Source: Blastomussa wellsi (taxonomy: Eukaryota; Cnidaria; Anthozoa; Scleractinia; Plerogyridae). From it: a DNA stretch of 64,000 bases. Below, piece by piece: positions 47,806 to 61,000 of this stretch; the stretch's first letter is position 1; each line of letters starts with the position of its first letter. The notes under the pieces were generated by a model. It saw nothing but the letters and a program-made list of their open reading frames with translations, did not search any database and was not told where the DNA came from. The stretch spans positions 26,273,003-26,337,002 of the forward strand of contig OX393562.1 in assembly GCA_947652115.1 (NCBI GenBank), in the 5' to 3' direction. The translations under genes and the position numbers were made by a program.

Positions 47806-49007
47806 TGGCTGTCTCGGCGTAACCTTGGCAGCAAAAAAAAAAAAGAGAGAGAGAGAGAGAGAAAAGAAAACCTTGCTGGCTTTTCCTGCTAATACGTTTT
47901 ATTAGTCAAACTAAATTCAGAGAATTCTCTATAATGGTTTGAAGTACATAAAATCTTTATTTAGAGAGGGTGGCTCACAAAAGCGGAGCTAAACTTGAGG
48001 CTCTTTAAATGCTTGTGAAGTTCGACGTTTTTCCTGATAAAAGTTTAACTATGAACCTCGACCGACTAGGGTACAACTACAAAACGAGTAAATGGGCTCC
48101 TTCTTCGTGTTCCGGACACATATGACGTAAAACAAAAGAAACATAAGATGAGAAACAATGCTGTCCGAACTACAAAGAATCAAGAACAAAGGTAAAACAA
48201 TGTCTAACATTTGCATACGGTACACGGCGTAAGAGCCAGAAAATGACTGAGGTTAGTGTCTCACTTTCTCCCATACTTGTGGCTACGACCCTAAACATGA
48301 CATTAGTCAGTTGTGGTTTACCTTGTCAAAAACTAAAGCTAGCTGACATTGCAACTATTTTTATCGAAAACTAAACGGTTCTCCTTTCAAAAAGGAAAAC
48401 TGTTTTGCGGCCTGAATATCGTCCACATCATCATCATTTCCTCTTTTTTTCTTCGTCTTGTTTACAAGGCAGCTAGGGTTACCCGGGTAGGCGGGTTACC
48501 CTATCTTGCGCGCTAGGGTTATCCTGGCTGGCGGGTTAACTTTTCCTCCCCTTGTAAACACTCCAGGTAGGGTTAACCCACCTACCCGGGTTAACTTTCT
48601 AATTGTTTCCAAACCCTTTGAGCGTAACCCCGGGTTGCAGAGTTACCCTACCTGTGAAATTTTGCTTGTAAAACCAGGCTATTTATACCGGTCTTCGGCC
48701 GGAAAGTAATCTCGACGGAGAACAGGCTCGGAAAGGCCAAAAAGCACCAGTCGTGACTCAATTAACATTTTCTCGAAACTTTTCTCAACATATAGGTATA
48801 ATATATCTCCACTAATGGAACAAAATTTCCACGGATCCAACAAGGACAATGATAAGGAAGAGAAGAGACTGGGACGACTCTTTACCAGCCTCTTCCGTAA
48901 GGAAATCAACATGGCCTCCGATCAGGGTTGAAGTCACATGGTGATCGTTCGTTGAATATTTTTGTTGTTGAAAAAAACATCTCTGTGTGTTTATACCGAC
49001 AAAAATC
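47806..49007. other. UTP20 upstream region
   Basis: Includes (A)n(GA)n at about 47833-47862 and a GC-richer inverted-repeat block at 48462-48675 (AGCTAGGGTTACCCGGGTAG and, inverted, CCTACCCGGGTTAACTTTC). The UTP20 promoter should lie in the last few hundred bases. The T/A-poor sequence around 48690-48900 with no TATA box fits a housekeeping promoter. Confidence 0.5.
48462..48675. repeat. Inverted-repeat block with GGGTTA motifs
   Basis: TTTACAAGGCAGC...GCTTGTAAAA ends, and internal copies of CTAGGGTTA and GGTTAAC in both orientations. Probably a MITE just upstream of UTP20. The GGGTTA units are not a tandem telomeric array. Confidence 0.5.
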
Positions 49008-52000
49008 ATGGTTAAGAGGAAAGAAGTAAATACACACAGGTTTAAGGGGTTTACCGAGCGTATTGCTGCTATAAAGGTCGATGTGACGCACAAAATCCAA
49101 AGAAATACCGAAACTCCAGAGGACGAAGACACGTTCTTTTGTGAAGCTCTTGCGAAATGGACTGAGCTAAACTGCACTTTACAGTTTCAGAACTTTGCTT
49201 CACAAGTCAGGCAGTACGTTCAAAGCCTTGCTCAGCTTGTTCACCACAAGCGGGAGATTACAGAACTGCTGAAAACTCATCTACAAATTCCAGGAAATCT
49301 GGCGTTGGAGTCCTTGTTGGATCTCGTAGTTCAGTTGGCTAGAGATTTACAAGCTGACTTCTATCCAAGCTTTCGTAGTTTCTTTACTATATTTGTGTCT
49401 CTTCTGAATCGTTGTTGGCAAGACACTCGTGTGTTAGAGTGTATATTTACGACTCTGAGCTATCTATTTAAGTTTCTTTGGAGATACATGGTGAAAGATA
49501 TACAGGAAGTCTTCAGGTAGGTGATTGGATGGCTGAACTACTATAGACGTTTGCATGGAGCTGTGAAACGTTTTTTCACTACATAAATGTCAGCCCCTTT
49601 AATTTTTAGACAGCTTGATGTAAGTGCAATGTGTTGTAGCAGTCTACTTAACCAATGTCTCAAAATTATACAGCACATTCTTTTGTGGGTATCTGGTCAC
49701 TTTGTTCCATGTCAGATCATTCTGCAAAATACTTTAACTTATTCCATAAGAGATATTAGAATTTTTATTAGAAACAGCTCGACAAAAATTCCAGTCTTGT
49801 GGAATGTGAAAACTCCCCTCAGATGCGCATACAGTACTGCTCTAATGTAAGTTACACTGTACCACCTCTCGTCTCGTTTCTCGCGAGCCAAATTCTGTTT
49901 CTTGTGAGCCAGTTCTCATTTTCTCAAGAGATGGTGTTACATATAATCAAGATACATGTATGTGTGGTACTCTCGCTAATTGACTGAACTCAGTATTAAA
50001 TTAAATACTAGATGTACACAGGGACAAATAAATGCCCTGGAAATTAAATTTTGTCACATGTACATGTAGTTTAAACTTCGATCATTAGTGTGACCTCCGC
50101 GATACTAGTGCTATGCTCTGCCACACATTGGGAGCATTGCACCAGTATCATGGAGCCAAGGTCACTGGTTCGAATCCCGTTGAAGCCCTAAATTTTTTCA
50201 GGCTTCTTTATTCCAGTTGCTTCAATTGGAATTTTCTCTGCGATGATCATCCCTCTTACTTTCATAACTTTCTTAGTGAAGAAAAATGCAACATTTAAAT
50301 GGCATATTTTGGGGTTCATGATCAATTTGAATTTCCCTACTGTACCTCAACATAAAAACAGTAAGTGGTAATAGTAAAAGTGACATTTTGCAGTATGCAG
50401 GAAAACTTTGATAGTTACATGTACACTGTAGTTCTTTTAATATACATCAAGATAAATATATTTTGATGTAATTTGTAATACATTATGCAGTGCATACTGT
50501 AAATATTAGATATCTCAAATGTATTATGTTTCTGAAGTTTATTATAAAGTAGTAGCCTTCAAGGATGGCCAGTATCACTTATTCAGTGGTGCAGTGCATT
50601 AATTTTTTTTAGAGTGGATAACATTATTTATTTTCCAGTTTGTATAGTCCTCTTCTGGTGGGTGAACAAAAGAACTACATTCAACAGTTTGCAGCAGAGA
50701 GCTTCTCCTTCCTTATGAGAAAAATAAAGGACTCAAGGAAACTGTTTGATATACTTTTCTCTATACTTGACACTCAACCAGATTTGTGCCAAGGACTTGG
50801 ATTCTTGTGTTTTGAAATGATCAAAGGAGTGAAAAAGCAGTTCCATTCCATGACTGATTCTGTTCTACCTGTCTTGTTCTCTAAAATGGGAGTTTTTCAA
50901 ACCAATGCAGCTCGTCTGGCTTATTGTTTACAATGGGAATTGGTATGTGCCTGTGCCTATACATTGTATATCAGGTTCAGTTTTTAGATGCATGTTACTT
51001 AAAGGGACCTACATAGTCAGCCTCCACCATTTTCGATGCCATCGAAATTATGGAAATTGTACGGTGAAGCGTAATCTTATTGTACATGTATTCCTACAGG
51101 TTATGTTACTGGACGTGTTTAGACTACCTTCATTACGTTTCTCAGTGATCTCTTTCGTTTTGACACGACCCGCTTAAAATATAATACTAGAACTCTCGCA
51201 TGTAGATAATAACAAAGGCATGGCTGATTAGGCTCCTTTAATCTAGTGATAGTGTTGCCTAAAAAAAAATCTTCCTGTTATCAGTTGCCTTTTCATGGTG
51301 TTAGATGCATATATGAATTATTTTTACTATGTACATGTTCATAATAATGTCAACAGAAGAACTGAACATTTCATTTGCCACTAATTTGCTCTTGAAGCTA
51401 CATTGTATTGCCTGGAGCTAACTGGCAAGTGATCCAAAGGTACACTGTGCATGTACATAGGGTACCATTCATTTCATAGAGCATCTTTGTGTTTAAAATG
51501 ATTTCATTTCAGTTTGATTTTGTCCATTTTTTAATTTGGACAGGTATTCCAATCACTTATACACATGCTTGAGAGAGTAGCAAGATACACTGTACAAGAA
51601 CATTGTCAAGTGGTTGAAAAGTCTTTGGTTCAAGAACTGGAAAGATTGTGGAGTATTTGGAATGATAAACAGTACAGTGTTGATCAAGAAGAGTGTCTGA
51701 AGAGACAGATTGCATATCTTCTGAGACTGACCAATGTTTGGGTTTCCTGGAAGTCTGGTAGTTTGATCTCTGAGCCATTAAAGATCTTTCAGGTGAGTAT
51801 AACTATATTAAGTACATGTAAATGCAGGACTGGTACATGTACACGTACATGTACATTTATTCAGGCTTTTAGTCAGAATTCAAAAGTGGCTGTCCATAAT
51901 GCTTTATGGGGCCTGCTAAACTGAACAATTTATAAAACAATTTTCTTTAAAATGTGGCCGTCCACCCCAGGGGGGTACTCGGGATTTCAAGTGGCGGGGA

Positions 52001-55000
52001 TGATCGAAGAATTTTTTTGGGTTTGAAATTTTCGATTCCGGTTTTTTTTGGTTACGAAAATTTGGCAAGTGTTTTTTGGGGTACCGGTAGCTTGATTTGA
52101 GTAGGGATATTTTTGGGGTATTAAAAAGAATAGGTAGTGCCGTGGCTGCGTAGTTCTTCAAATAAAGTACAAACTGAAACAAACATGTTTTGCTGTTGTT
52201 TAATAGTCAACTATGTTTTTCTTTGTGTTATAGCAATACCCTTTTCTGGAACTTTTAAGGGCCACAAAATCAGCATGGGATTTTTTTGGGGTTAATTTTT
52301 GGTCCAGGGTTTTTTGGGGTTTTGCTGGAAACCCAGGGATTTTTTGGGTCTTGACTTTTGGCTCCATTCGATCATCCCCATCACTTGAAATCCAGCGTAC
52401 CCCCCGTGGGCCGTCCACAGGATGCCTTAATTACCATCTGGTTTTACATGCATTTTACGTTTGTGCAGTCTGGTACACATGTGCCATACCTTTTAAATCC
52501 TGTACCTTGTAAATCATGATAAATTTGTGTTGAATTTGTAATTGAATTCTAGTCATTAAACTGTTTTTTCCTATTTTTCAGATTGTACGGGCAATGTTGG
52601 TTAGGGATTTCATATCAGATTTCATTGCTTCTCCATTGCTTGAACTTGCATCAACACTTCTGCAGGCATCATTCAATGACCTCTCAAGAGATCATCACCA
52701 GAAGCAATTGACATTGAAAATCTTTAATACACTGGAGAGTCACAAACAATTATTTACATTCTGTAGACATGTTTTGAAGTGGGAGAACTTCCAAACAGAT
52801 GTGCTACCTTTCTTGCTGAACTGCTGTCAAGAAGAGCTTCTGAAAGAATCGTCAAAAATTCAGGAAGTTTTCCTTATCCTCACAGAGGTTATCATTCAAA
52901 ATGCTTCAGTGGATAGTGGTGCCCTTGATTTAGAAAATGTAAAAGGTTTGCTTTTCTTTCCAAAGTGTGGCACTAAGAAAGGGGGAAAGATTTTGAGAGC
53001 TTTTCTTGATAATACAACAGTAGATGAGTACATTTTGATGGACAAGAGGAGGCTTTCATTAATGTGGAGCATTCTTGTGTGCATTCCTTGTATCAGGTAA
53101 GTTTTGAGACCTTGAGACAAAGAACTTGATTCCAGCTTGCCCTTGGATTAGCAGCTCACATTTCCTGGAGAAATGTGAAAGAAATGAGTTACAGTGTAAC
53201 TTAGTATTATGACTTAGTCAGCAGATGGCTTACCTGCACCCTTGCCCATTGCCCAAGTGAGCATGAAAATTACTAGAGGAAGGGGAAGATGCACTTGTTG
53301 CAGACGATCAGCTGGGGCTATTTGGAGTCCGATCAGCCCTGGTACATGTACACTGTATCTGTACATTATACACCATTGGCCAAAAGGCCATTCCCGAGTT
53401 CCCTTGAGCCTCTAGTTCAAACTGAGTCCAAGTGCGAAAGTTTTGTGATGGTAATTAGTTTTGCTTTCCATATGAATGAAAACTCATTTTCATTACAAAG
53501 ACTTTGCGTTTAGACTTTGCATTTAAATAGAGGCACAAGCGAACTCGAAAATGGCCTATTAAGTTTTTAAACATCATAATTATGTTTTGTTTTGTGAAAA
53601 AAAATTCAGCCTTGTAAGACAGATTACAAAAATGTTTATGTAAATGTACTGTCCCTGCATGGACATGTACTGACATATACACATATACATTATAAAAGAG
53701 ATATGGGTGTGTGTGTGTGGGGGGGGGGGGGGGGGGGAATTGGGAAAGTTTTGGCATATTTGTTGTATTTTCGTTTCCCACCCTTCCCATCACTTTCCAT
53801 GGTCCATGTCTAAGGGCATGTTAAAGACATCGTTGTTTAATGCATATATCTTTCACTTGCTTTTGTAGTCCACTGGATATTCCAGCGTGTTGCAATCAGC
53901 TCCTCAGTTTCATCCGCTCCCTCAGTGAATACCTCCTTGCAAATAAGTTGGTTGGAAATGTTCTGGGTTGCTTGAGTGTGCTGAGTCAGGCGATTCAATC
54001 GTACATTTTGGTTGCCCCTAATGGAGAAGAAATTGTACTGCATTTGGACTTTGAGTATATGCTGACATTAATTAGGTAAATATCAGTTTCAGTTTTCTTT
54101 TTGTGCAGCCGAATCCCGAGAACTCGAGAATCGCGTTTCGTGATATAAGAATCGCGTCTCTTGATTCAAGAATCGCGTCTCTTGATACAAGAATCGTATC
54201 TCTTGAGTCAAGAATCGCGTCTCTTGATTCAAGAATCGTGTCTCTTGATCCAAGAATCGCGTCTCTTGATACAAGAATCGCATCTCTCGATTCAAGAATC
54301 GCGTCTCTTGATTCAAGAATCGCGTCTCTTGATACAAGAATCGTGTCTCTTGATTCAAGAATCGCGTCTTATGACACAAGAATCACATTTCTTGATTCAA
54401 GAATCGCGTCTCTTGATTCAAGAATCGCGGCTCTTGATTCAAGAATGGCGTCTCTTGATTCAAGAATTGCGTCTTATGATACAAGAATCACATTTCTTGA
54501 TTCAAGAATCGCGTCTCTTGATTCAAGAATGCGTCTCTTGATTCAAGAATCGCATCTCTTGATTCAAGAATCGCGCCTCTTAATTCAAGAGTCGCGTCGC
54601 TTGATTCGAGAATCGCGTCTCTTGATACAAGAATGCGTCTCTTGATTCAAAAATCGCGCCTCTTAATTCAAGAGTCACGTCGCTTGATTCAAGAATCGCG
54701 TCTCTTGATTAAAGAATGCGTCTCTTGATTCAAAAATCGCGTATCTTGATTCAAGAATCGCATCTCTTTATTCAAGAATCGCGTCTCTTTATTCAAGAAT
54801 TGTATCTCTTGATTCAAGAATCGCGCCTCTTAATTCAAGAGTCGCGTCGCTTGATTCGAGAATCGCGTCTCTTGATACAAGAATCGCGGCTCTTGATACA
54901 AGAATTGCGTCTCTTTATACGTCAAGAATCGCGCTTCATCTTACAAGAATGGCATCTCTTGATATAAGAATCTCGCATCCTGATTTAAGAATCATGTTTC

Positions 55001-58000
55001 TTGATACAAGAATCGCCTCTCGATACAAGAATCGCGTCTCTTGATACATGAATTGCGTCTCTTGTTGCAAAAATGGCGTCTCTTGATACAAAAATCGCGA
55101 AATGGTGACTATTAGAAGCATTAATTTTACTTTGCTGCCTTCTTGTGCTTTCCACAGGTCCTGGCCTGACAACGTTCAGGTTCTTCAGGCATGCCATAAA
55201 TTGATGGCAATGGCAAAGAAACATGAAATCAAAAGCTTTATTGGCGCGAAACATCTTCACGAATTGTACCCTTTCCTTCGACTTAATCTTTGTTCTTCAA
55301 ATCATGTTGTACGTCTTCATACCCTCGAGATATTGGCATTTTTTGATCTGCCAGGAAGAAGTGAGTCTGAATCTAAGGTACGTACAGTCTCTGTAGTCAG
55401 GAAGTGTTCATTGGCACGACATTGATGGTTGAGTTAGGTGGGGAGCTAGCACTATAAATTGTCAACTTCACATGTTTATCTTGCGGAATATCGTCTGATT
55501 TTAGACAACTCAGCCTACGGCCTCAGGCGATATTCCGCGCGAATTCGTTAAATATAATACCTAGCTGGCATTATATTTAATACAAGCAACTTTCTCTGAA
55601 CATACACAACAGTTGCTGCAGGTCCTGTGGTGTCCATCATAGACAGAGTTGAATGTATCATCAGTTCACTGACACGATTTTTAACACAGTTTACTAACAT
55701 GGGTTTTTCCTTGCGAAGTTTGCCAGTGGGGGCTTCACTTTGCCGGTCTAAATATTTCCTCGAATTATGTTGTTGTTTTGATTATTTGATAAATGGAACT
55801 TCTTGCCATCCAATTTGGACTTCACTCGATCCCGTTATTATCTTTACCCCTCTCGTTCCAGCCTATTGCGTCGGGGAAACATTCGTTCTTTAAGCTGTGT
55901 CTCTCAGCTGAAGAGGTTCCGATGCATTTGGACACGTACAGGGACAAGCTGGTTTGTCTTCAGAAAGTCTGCTTTTCTCCATCATTCTACGCCACGCTGC
56001 CAGACCTCTGCCGTGATGCTGCTCTGCTCCATCTATCCGGCATGCTTTATGTGAATTTCAGTCCTCTGTGGGATCCTGTTATCGAAATTATCGCGACTTT
56101 TGCCCAAAGTTCAAATGTAAAGCAATTTTGGAAAATCTTCAGCGAGCTTCTCAATACAGCAGCAGAGAAATCAGGTAATCAATAAAAAAGTGTTCTCCTG
56201 TTTATTAGCCAGTGCAGCAGGACTGTCTCGTGACTCCATCTTCCCTTCTTCCTTACAAAGTCATATGTAAGTGTCGGCTTGCCACAGTTTTGGGAAGATT
56301 AGATGTCGATAGGCGGTTCAATACCAGGGAAAACGATGTTTTTTACTCAAGTAAATCCCATAATAAAAAGCTTCCCCTTCGCATGCTTTACTGAGTAAGC
56401 AGTTAGGCTCGGTTCAGACACCAATCTTTTCATGAACCGAACCTAATTTCTTGAATTACGTACATGAAACGATCGCCGTCTGAATCAATTTGGAACGGCT
56501 AACCCGTTCTCCCCGCCTGGCTTAGCCGAGAATTGTCGCCTTTGCAACGCCTTTCTGTGTTCCCAATGATGTTCCAATTAACATGATTTGCGACTGTGCA
56601 ATCACCAAGTTTTTGTTTCTATCTTAATAAAGTGAAGGCTCCCTGCACCTCCTGTATAGGACATTTGATACGCATACATGTATTAGCGACACATGTATGC
56701 AGACTGGTAGAGCCATTTGGTATTTTACATAATATTAGCACGAAACTGAAGTAATCCACACGAACAAAACTGTTACCTTTCAGAAAAGGCGCTGGATGAA
56801 GATATTGACACGACCAACAGCAAACAACCACCCATGAAAAATGAACATACAGAGGACAATTATGTAATGAAAGGCCTTGATACAATATTTGATAATCACA
56901 ACGGTTCTTCACTGGGTCCACAAGAAGAGAACAGGACAGACTACGTCAACTTCCGCTATCTGTTGTGGAAAGCCATGGCTTCCTTCCCGGAAGTAGCTGA
57001 GCAAAAGTCACGTGATGTCGTACCATTGTTCCTCAGATTTGTTAGGTACGTAAAAGAATGCCTCGCTGTGTGCTTAATAGGCCATTTCCGAGTTCCCTTT
57101 TCCCTCTGTTTCATAACGAGTCTAAGTAAGAAAATATTCATATGGAAATGAGCTCGTTTTGCATGAGAATGAAGATGCAGGTAAAACACATTTTCAAATG
57201 AATGGTTTCGCACTTAGACTCGTCTTGACGCTGAGGCAAAAGAGAACTCGGTAATGGCCTATTTAATCACATTTTTGGTTATTCCAATATTAATACTCAG
57301 TGGTTCTGTACTTGGGGTGTTTTCCATTTATCCAAAAATATCGGAAATTTTTATCCAAAGTCATATTGAAGTGCGCGTTTCAGTTTGGTCCGGCATCACT
57401 CGCTGCGATCTGTTGGTGGTCCGCTTTGACCGGCTGGACTGCTCGGACTAAAAATTTCCCTTTCCACTTGGGACATAATGACCAAAGGAGGTAATGACAT
57501 ACATGTAAGAGCTTTTGTCGATAGTGTGAACAATGACACAAATTCTTAAAATTCACCAAGGAAGCCGCCATGTTGAAGCTCTGCGGAGGTAGTCTCGGCT
57601 CGATAACTTTTGCCACGCCCTTATTGCTTCTTTGGTATATCGTTATGTCAAAGTTGTTCACACTTGTCTTGCAGAAACATAACGTCATAACGACATAAAT
57701 ATGACGACATAAGGCCTGGATCACACTAGCGACACGAGGCCGACGTAACGAGAAGGTCACGCAAATGCAAAAATTACCTCACACCAGTGTGAACAACACA
57801 ACCTAACGACATAGTAGGAAGATAATGACATAAAGCTACATGAACGATCTTATCTTTTCTTTATGTCGTTATATTATGTCCATGTCGTTATGCCACTAGT
57901 GTGAACCAGGCCTAACTTCGGTCCAGAGGATTCTCACAGTTGTTGTTGTTGTTGTTGTTGCAGCAATGAATATTTTGTTGCAATGGAAAACGTGGCCCCA

Positions 58001-61000
58001 ACTCAAGACATCCGAGCCAAACATGGCTCTGAGCCACCGGGAACGCTGCCAGATTTCAGTCAAGTAGAATCCACTGATACTGAATCAGATAACGCCACCT
58101 CCGAACCGCAAGAGAACCTTCACAAGAAGAGACACAAAGCAGCCACGAAGTCGCTCTGTATTCATCTGGGCCTCTTCACAGCGTTCAAAAATCCAAAAGC
58201 ACTCTTCAAAGAACCCGAGCTAAGGCAGTTGTTTATGAAGTTTCTTGCTCACAGAGAGGCTGAAGTTCAGAAGCTTGCAATCAAGTGTCTATTCACTTAC
58301 AAATTTGATTATCTGGAGCCGTATAAGGAGAATATAGAGCGCTTGTTGGACGATGAAAACTTCCGGGACGAGTTGGCGCATTTTTCAGTTGACGAGGACA
58401 GCGGTATTGTGGTCAAGAGCCATCGAGACGGGCTGATGCCAATCCTAATAAGGTTAGTGTTTGAACGGTGTCAAACATTAGCAGAGCCTTTTATCATTTT
58501 ACTTTATTTGTCAGGGATTTTCCTAAAGTGAAGTTGGTTTTTTTATTTACTGCTTATATCTCTCGCACCCAGACTCTTGTATGGCAAAATGCAGAGGTTG
58601 ACTGGGACAGGTACTGGTGGAAGAGCAGGTGTCGGAGCGAGACGAGCTGTGGTGCTAAGATTCCTGACCTCTTGTCCTCGGCAGGAAATACAGATTTTTA
58701 TGGATTTGATTTTGGCGCCATTTAAGCACTTATGCACAGGTAAATTATGATATGCAAAACATTGTATTTTGGACCTAAAGTCCTTGCCTGCCGTGCTTGT
58801 GTGTCAAGAAAATAAACGCACAGATGCAATGCATGCCGGTCATTCAAACTGCATTTATAGTCAATCTTCCACAATTTGCCAATTTGAAACGAAACTTCAA
58901 ATTCCTCTGTGTAACTTGCGACATTTGAATCGACGTTTCACTCAAAGGTGTGAATTACGTACATCTCTTAGTAATCTCGTAACATCTCTTAGTGATCTCG
59001 TAACATCTCTTAGTGATCTCGTAACATGTTCAAAACTGACACGAGATTTTAACATTCCATTCAAATTTCAAAAAAAAAATAATACAGGTCGACTTTAATT
59101 CTTGTTGCTTCTTATATACTAGCAGGCGACGATCTAGGCCTGGTCGTTACCATGACTACAGATCTCTCCAGTGTTGTCCCTCTGAAGAAACAGCAAGGAT
59201 TTCTGGGAATGGTATCGCAGATCCTGAACAAGATGGGTAACCTTGCTGAATCTTTTCTCCCTTCTATCCTGCAAATCATTCTGTCTCTGCTATCAACGTG
59301 CGTGTTTGCTCTGCAGCACCGCGAAAAGGTTAGTATATGTACCAGCACACGCAATTGACTGCACCCTTCACTACATGGATCGTCAAGTCAGATGGACAAT
59401 AGAACAAACGACAGAAACGATGTCCCTAGCCCCCAAAACAATGGCAACTGTAACACCAGAGGACCAGCAGCTCGAATTACAAGTTTATGATAGCTTGTAC
59501 ATTACTACATATACACAGCATGCCTGCCCCAGTGTCTCTGACCTCACCTTACCGATGTCCTTGAAACACTATTTTATTTAACTCCTCTTGTTTCGTCTCT
59601 CTTAAGATTCACGCCTCCTTCATCTCTCAACTGAAGACCGTTCGACAGTTGGCCGTTGCTCGCTTGACGGAGTTTTTTGAGTTCATGACTGATTATGACT
59701 TCAAACCCATTTGTGATGCCGTGTTCTCGTCAGCCGTGTGGCCTCAGGTAAAGTTTAACCGAGCTGTTCACTATAGACATTTTATAAAAAAAATGAATGT
59801 AAGGTTTCTGCACGGGTAATGTTTTTTTTCCGTACTAGCAGTGAAAGTTTGCGAAAATTATTTGTGGGATCATCAAATGTTTTGGCCAAGTAAACGTCAA
59901 CCAACTCTTTCCTCCAAGAAATAAAAGATAAAAAAACAAACGGATTTTGATGTATTTGGATTTGTTCATTACAGTTCAAACAGTTTGAAAATTCATGTCG
60001 CGTGTTTTACTTTCAGGTAGAGAAGCTCAACCAAGAAAGCATTCAACATCCAACGCCGTTGCTCAAACTTTTGTTCGCTTGGTCGAAGAATGCTCGTTTC
60101 TTTCCCTTGCTGTCGAGAAAACAAATTGAAAAGCCCGACCTGTCAATCATGGCCTGCGTGTTTGCCTGTTTGCGTGTTCCATCCGTCTCAGAGGATGTGG
60201 TTGCTATGGTTATGGAGATGACAGACAATCTTCTTACGACTAACCAATCAGAGATGGGAGATGAAGAAAGTGATTTAATGGAATGTGGCTCTGAAGTCAA
60301 GTAAGGCATTCCAGTATCTAATAACATGCGTTTGTCTTCTTTAAGAATCTTGCTTTGAGGCGATACACACTTGTAAACATTTGTCTCAGTTAGTGTTAGG
60401 TTTATTTTAGTGTAAGAAAATGGGAAAAATCACATAAGAAGATCTATTCTAAAATGAGTTCAGCTCAGTTCGTGTGGCGATGAGGAATCTTGTCCAGAGT
60501 TGATTGGTTCAAATTAATTTCCCCAGTTTTTTCAATGCATCAACATTTTTATTCGTATTCTTGTCAACAAATAACGAAAACTGCAAAAGAAGCAAGTACA
60601 CATGTATGTATCTAGCCTGTGTAGCTGGCGGGATTCGCGGCGAAGTGCTTTTGTTTTTGGGAGGCCGTCGTCGGAGCGGCAAAGCCGTGGAGAGATTGGT
60701 GAATTTCCACTCGCGCGGCTTCGCCGCTTGACCTCGTGGGCTTCGCCCGCGAATGCTGAGTGACTAGCTCGCACCCTCAAATCCCGCCGGCTACGCAGGC
60801 TAATATGTATCGTGGGCCAGTGGTACCAGCTCATCGAAGAAACAGTCGTTAGATTCAGGCATGTTTTTCGTTATAAACTGTCCTTTTACATGTGCTTTTT
60901 TCTTCCTAGAGTGCAGTCGGATTATGAACAGGAGAACAAGCCCAGCTATGGAACACTGTTAGTTCTTCCACACATCTCCCATATCTTGGATTATCTGAGT

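Noticed and set aside
48462..48675. GGGTTA motifs suggestive of telomeric repeat
   Set aside because: The motifs are scattered in both orientations, not in tandem, and fit an inverted-repeat element.
54089..54967. Open frames of up to 180 codons with repeated SLDSRIA / LLIQESR units
   Set aside because: The entire stretch lies between a valid UTP20 donor and acceptor and consists only of the 21-bp array, so it was recorded as a repeat and a finding, not as a gene.
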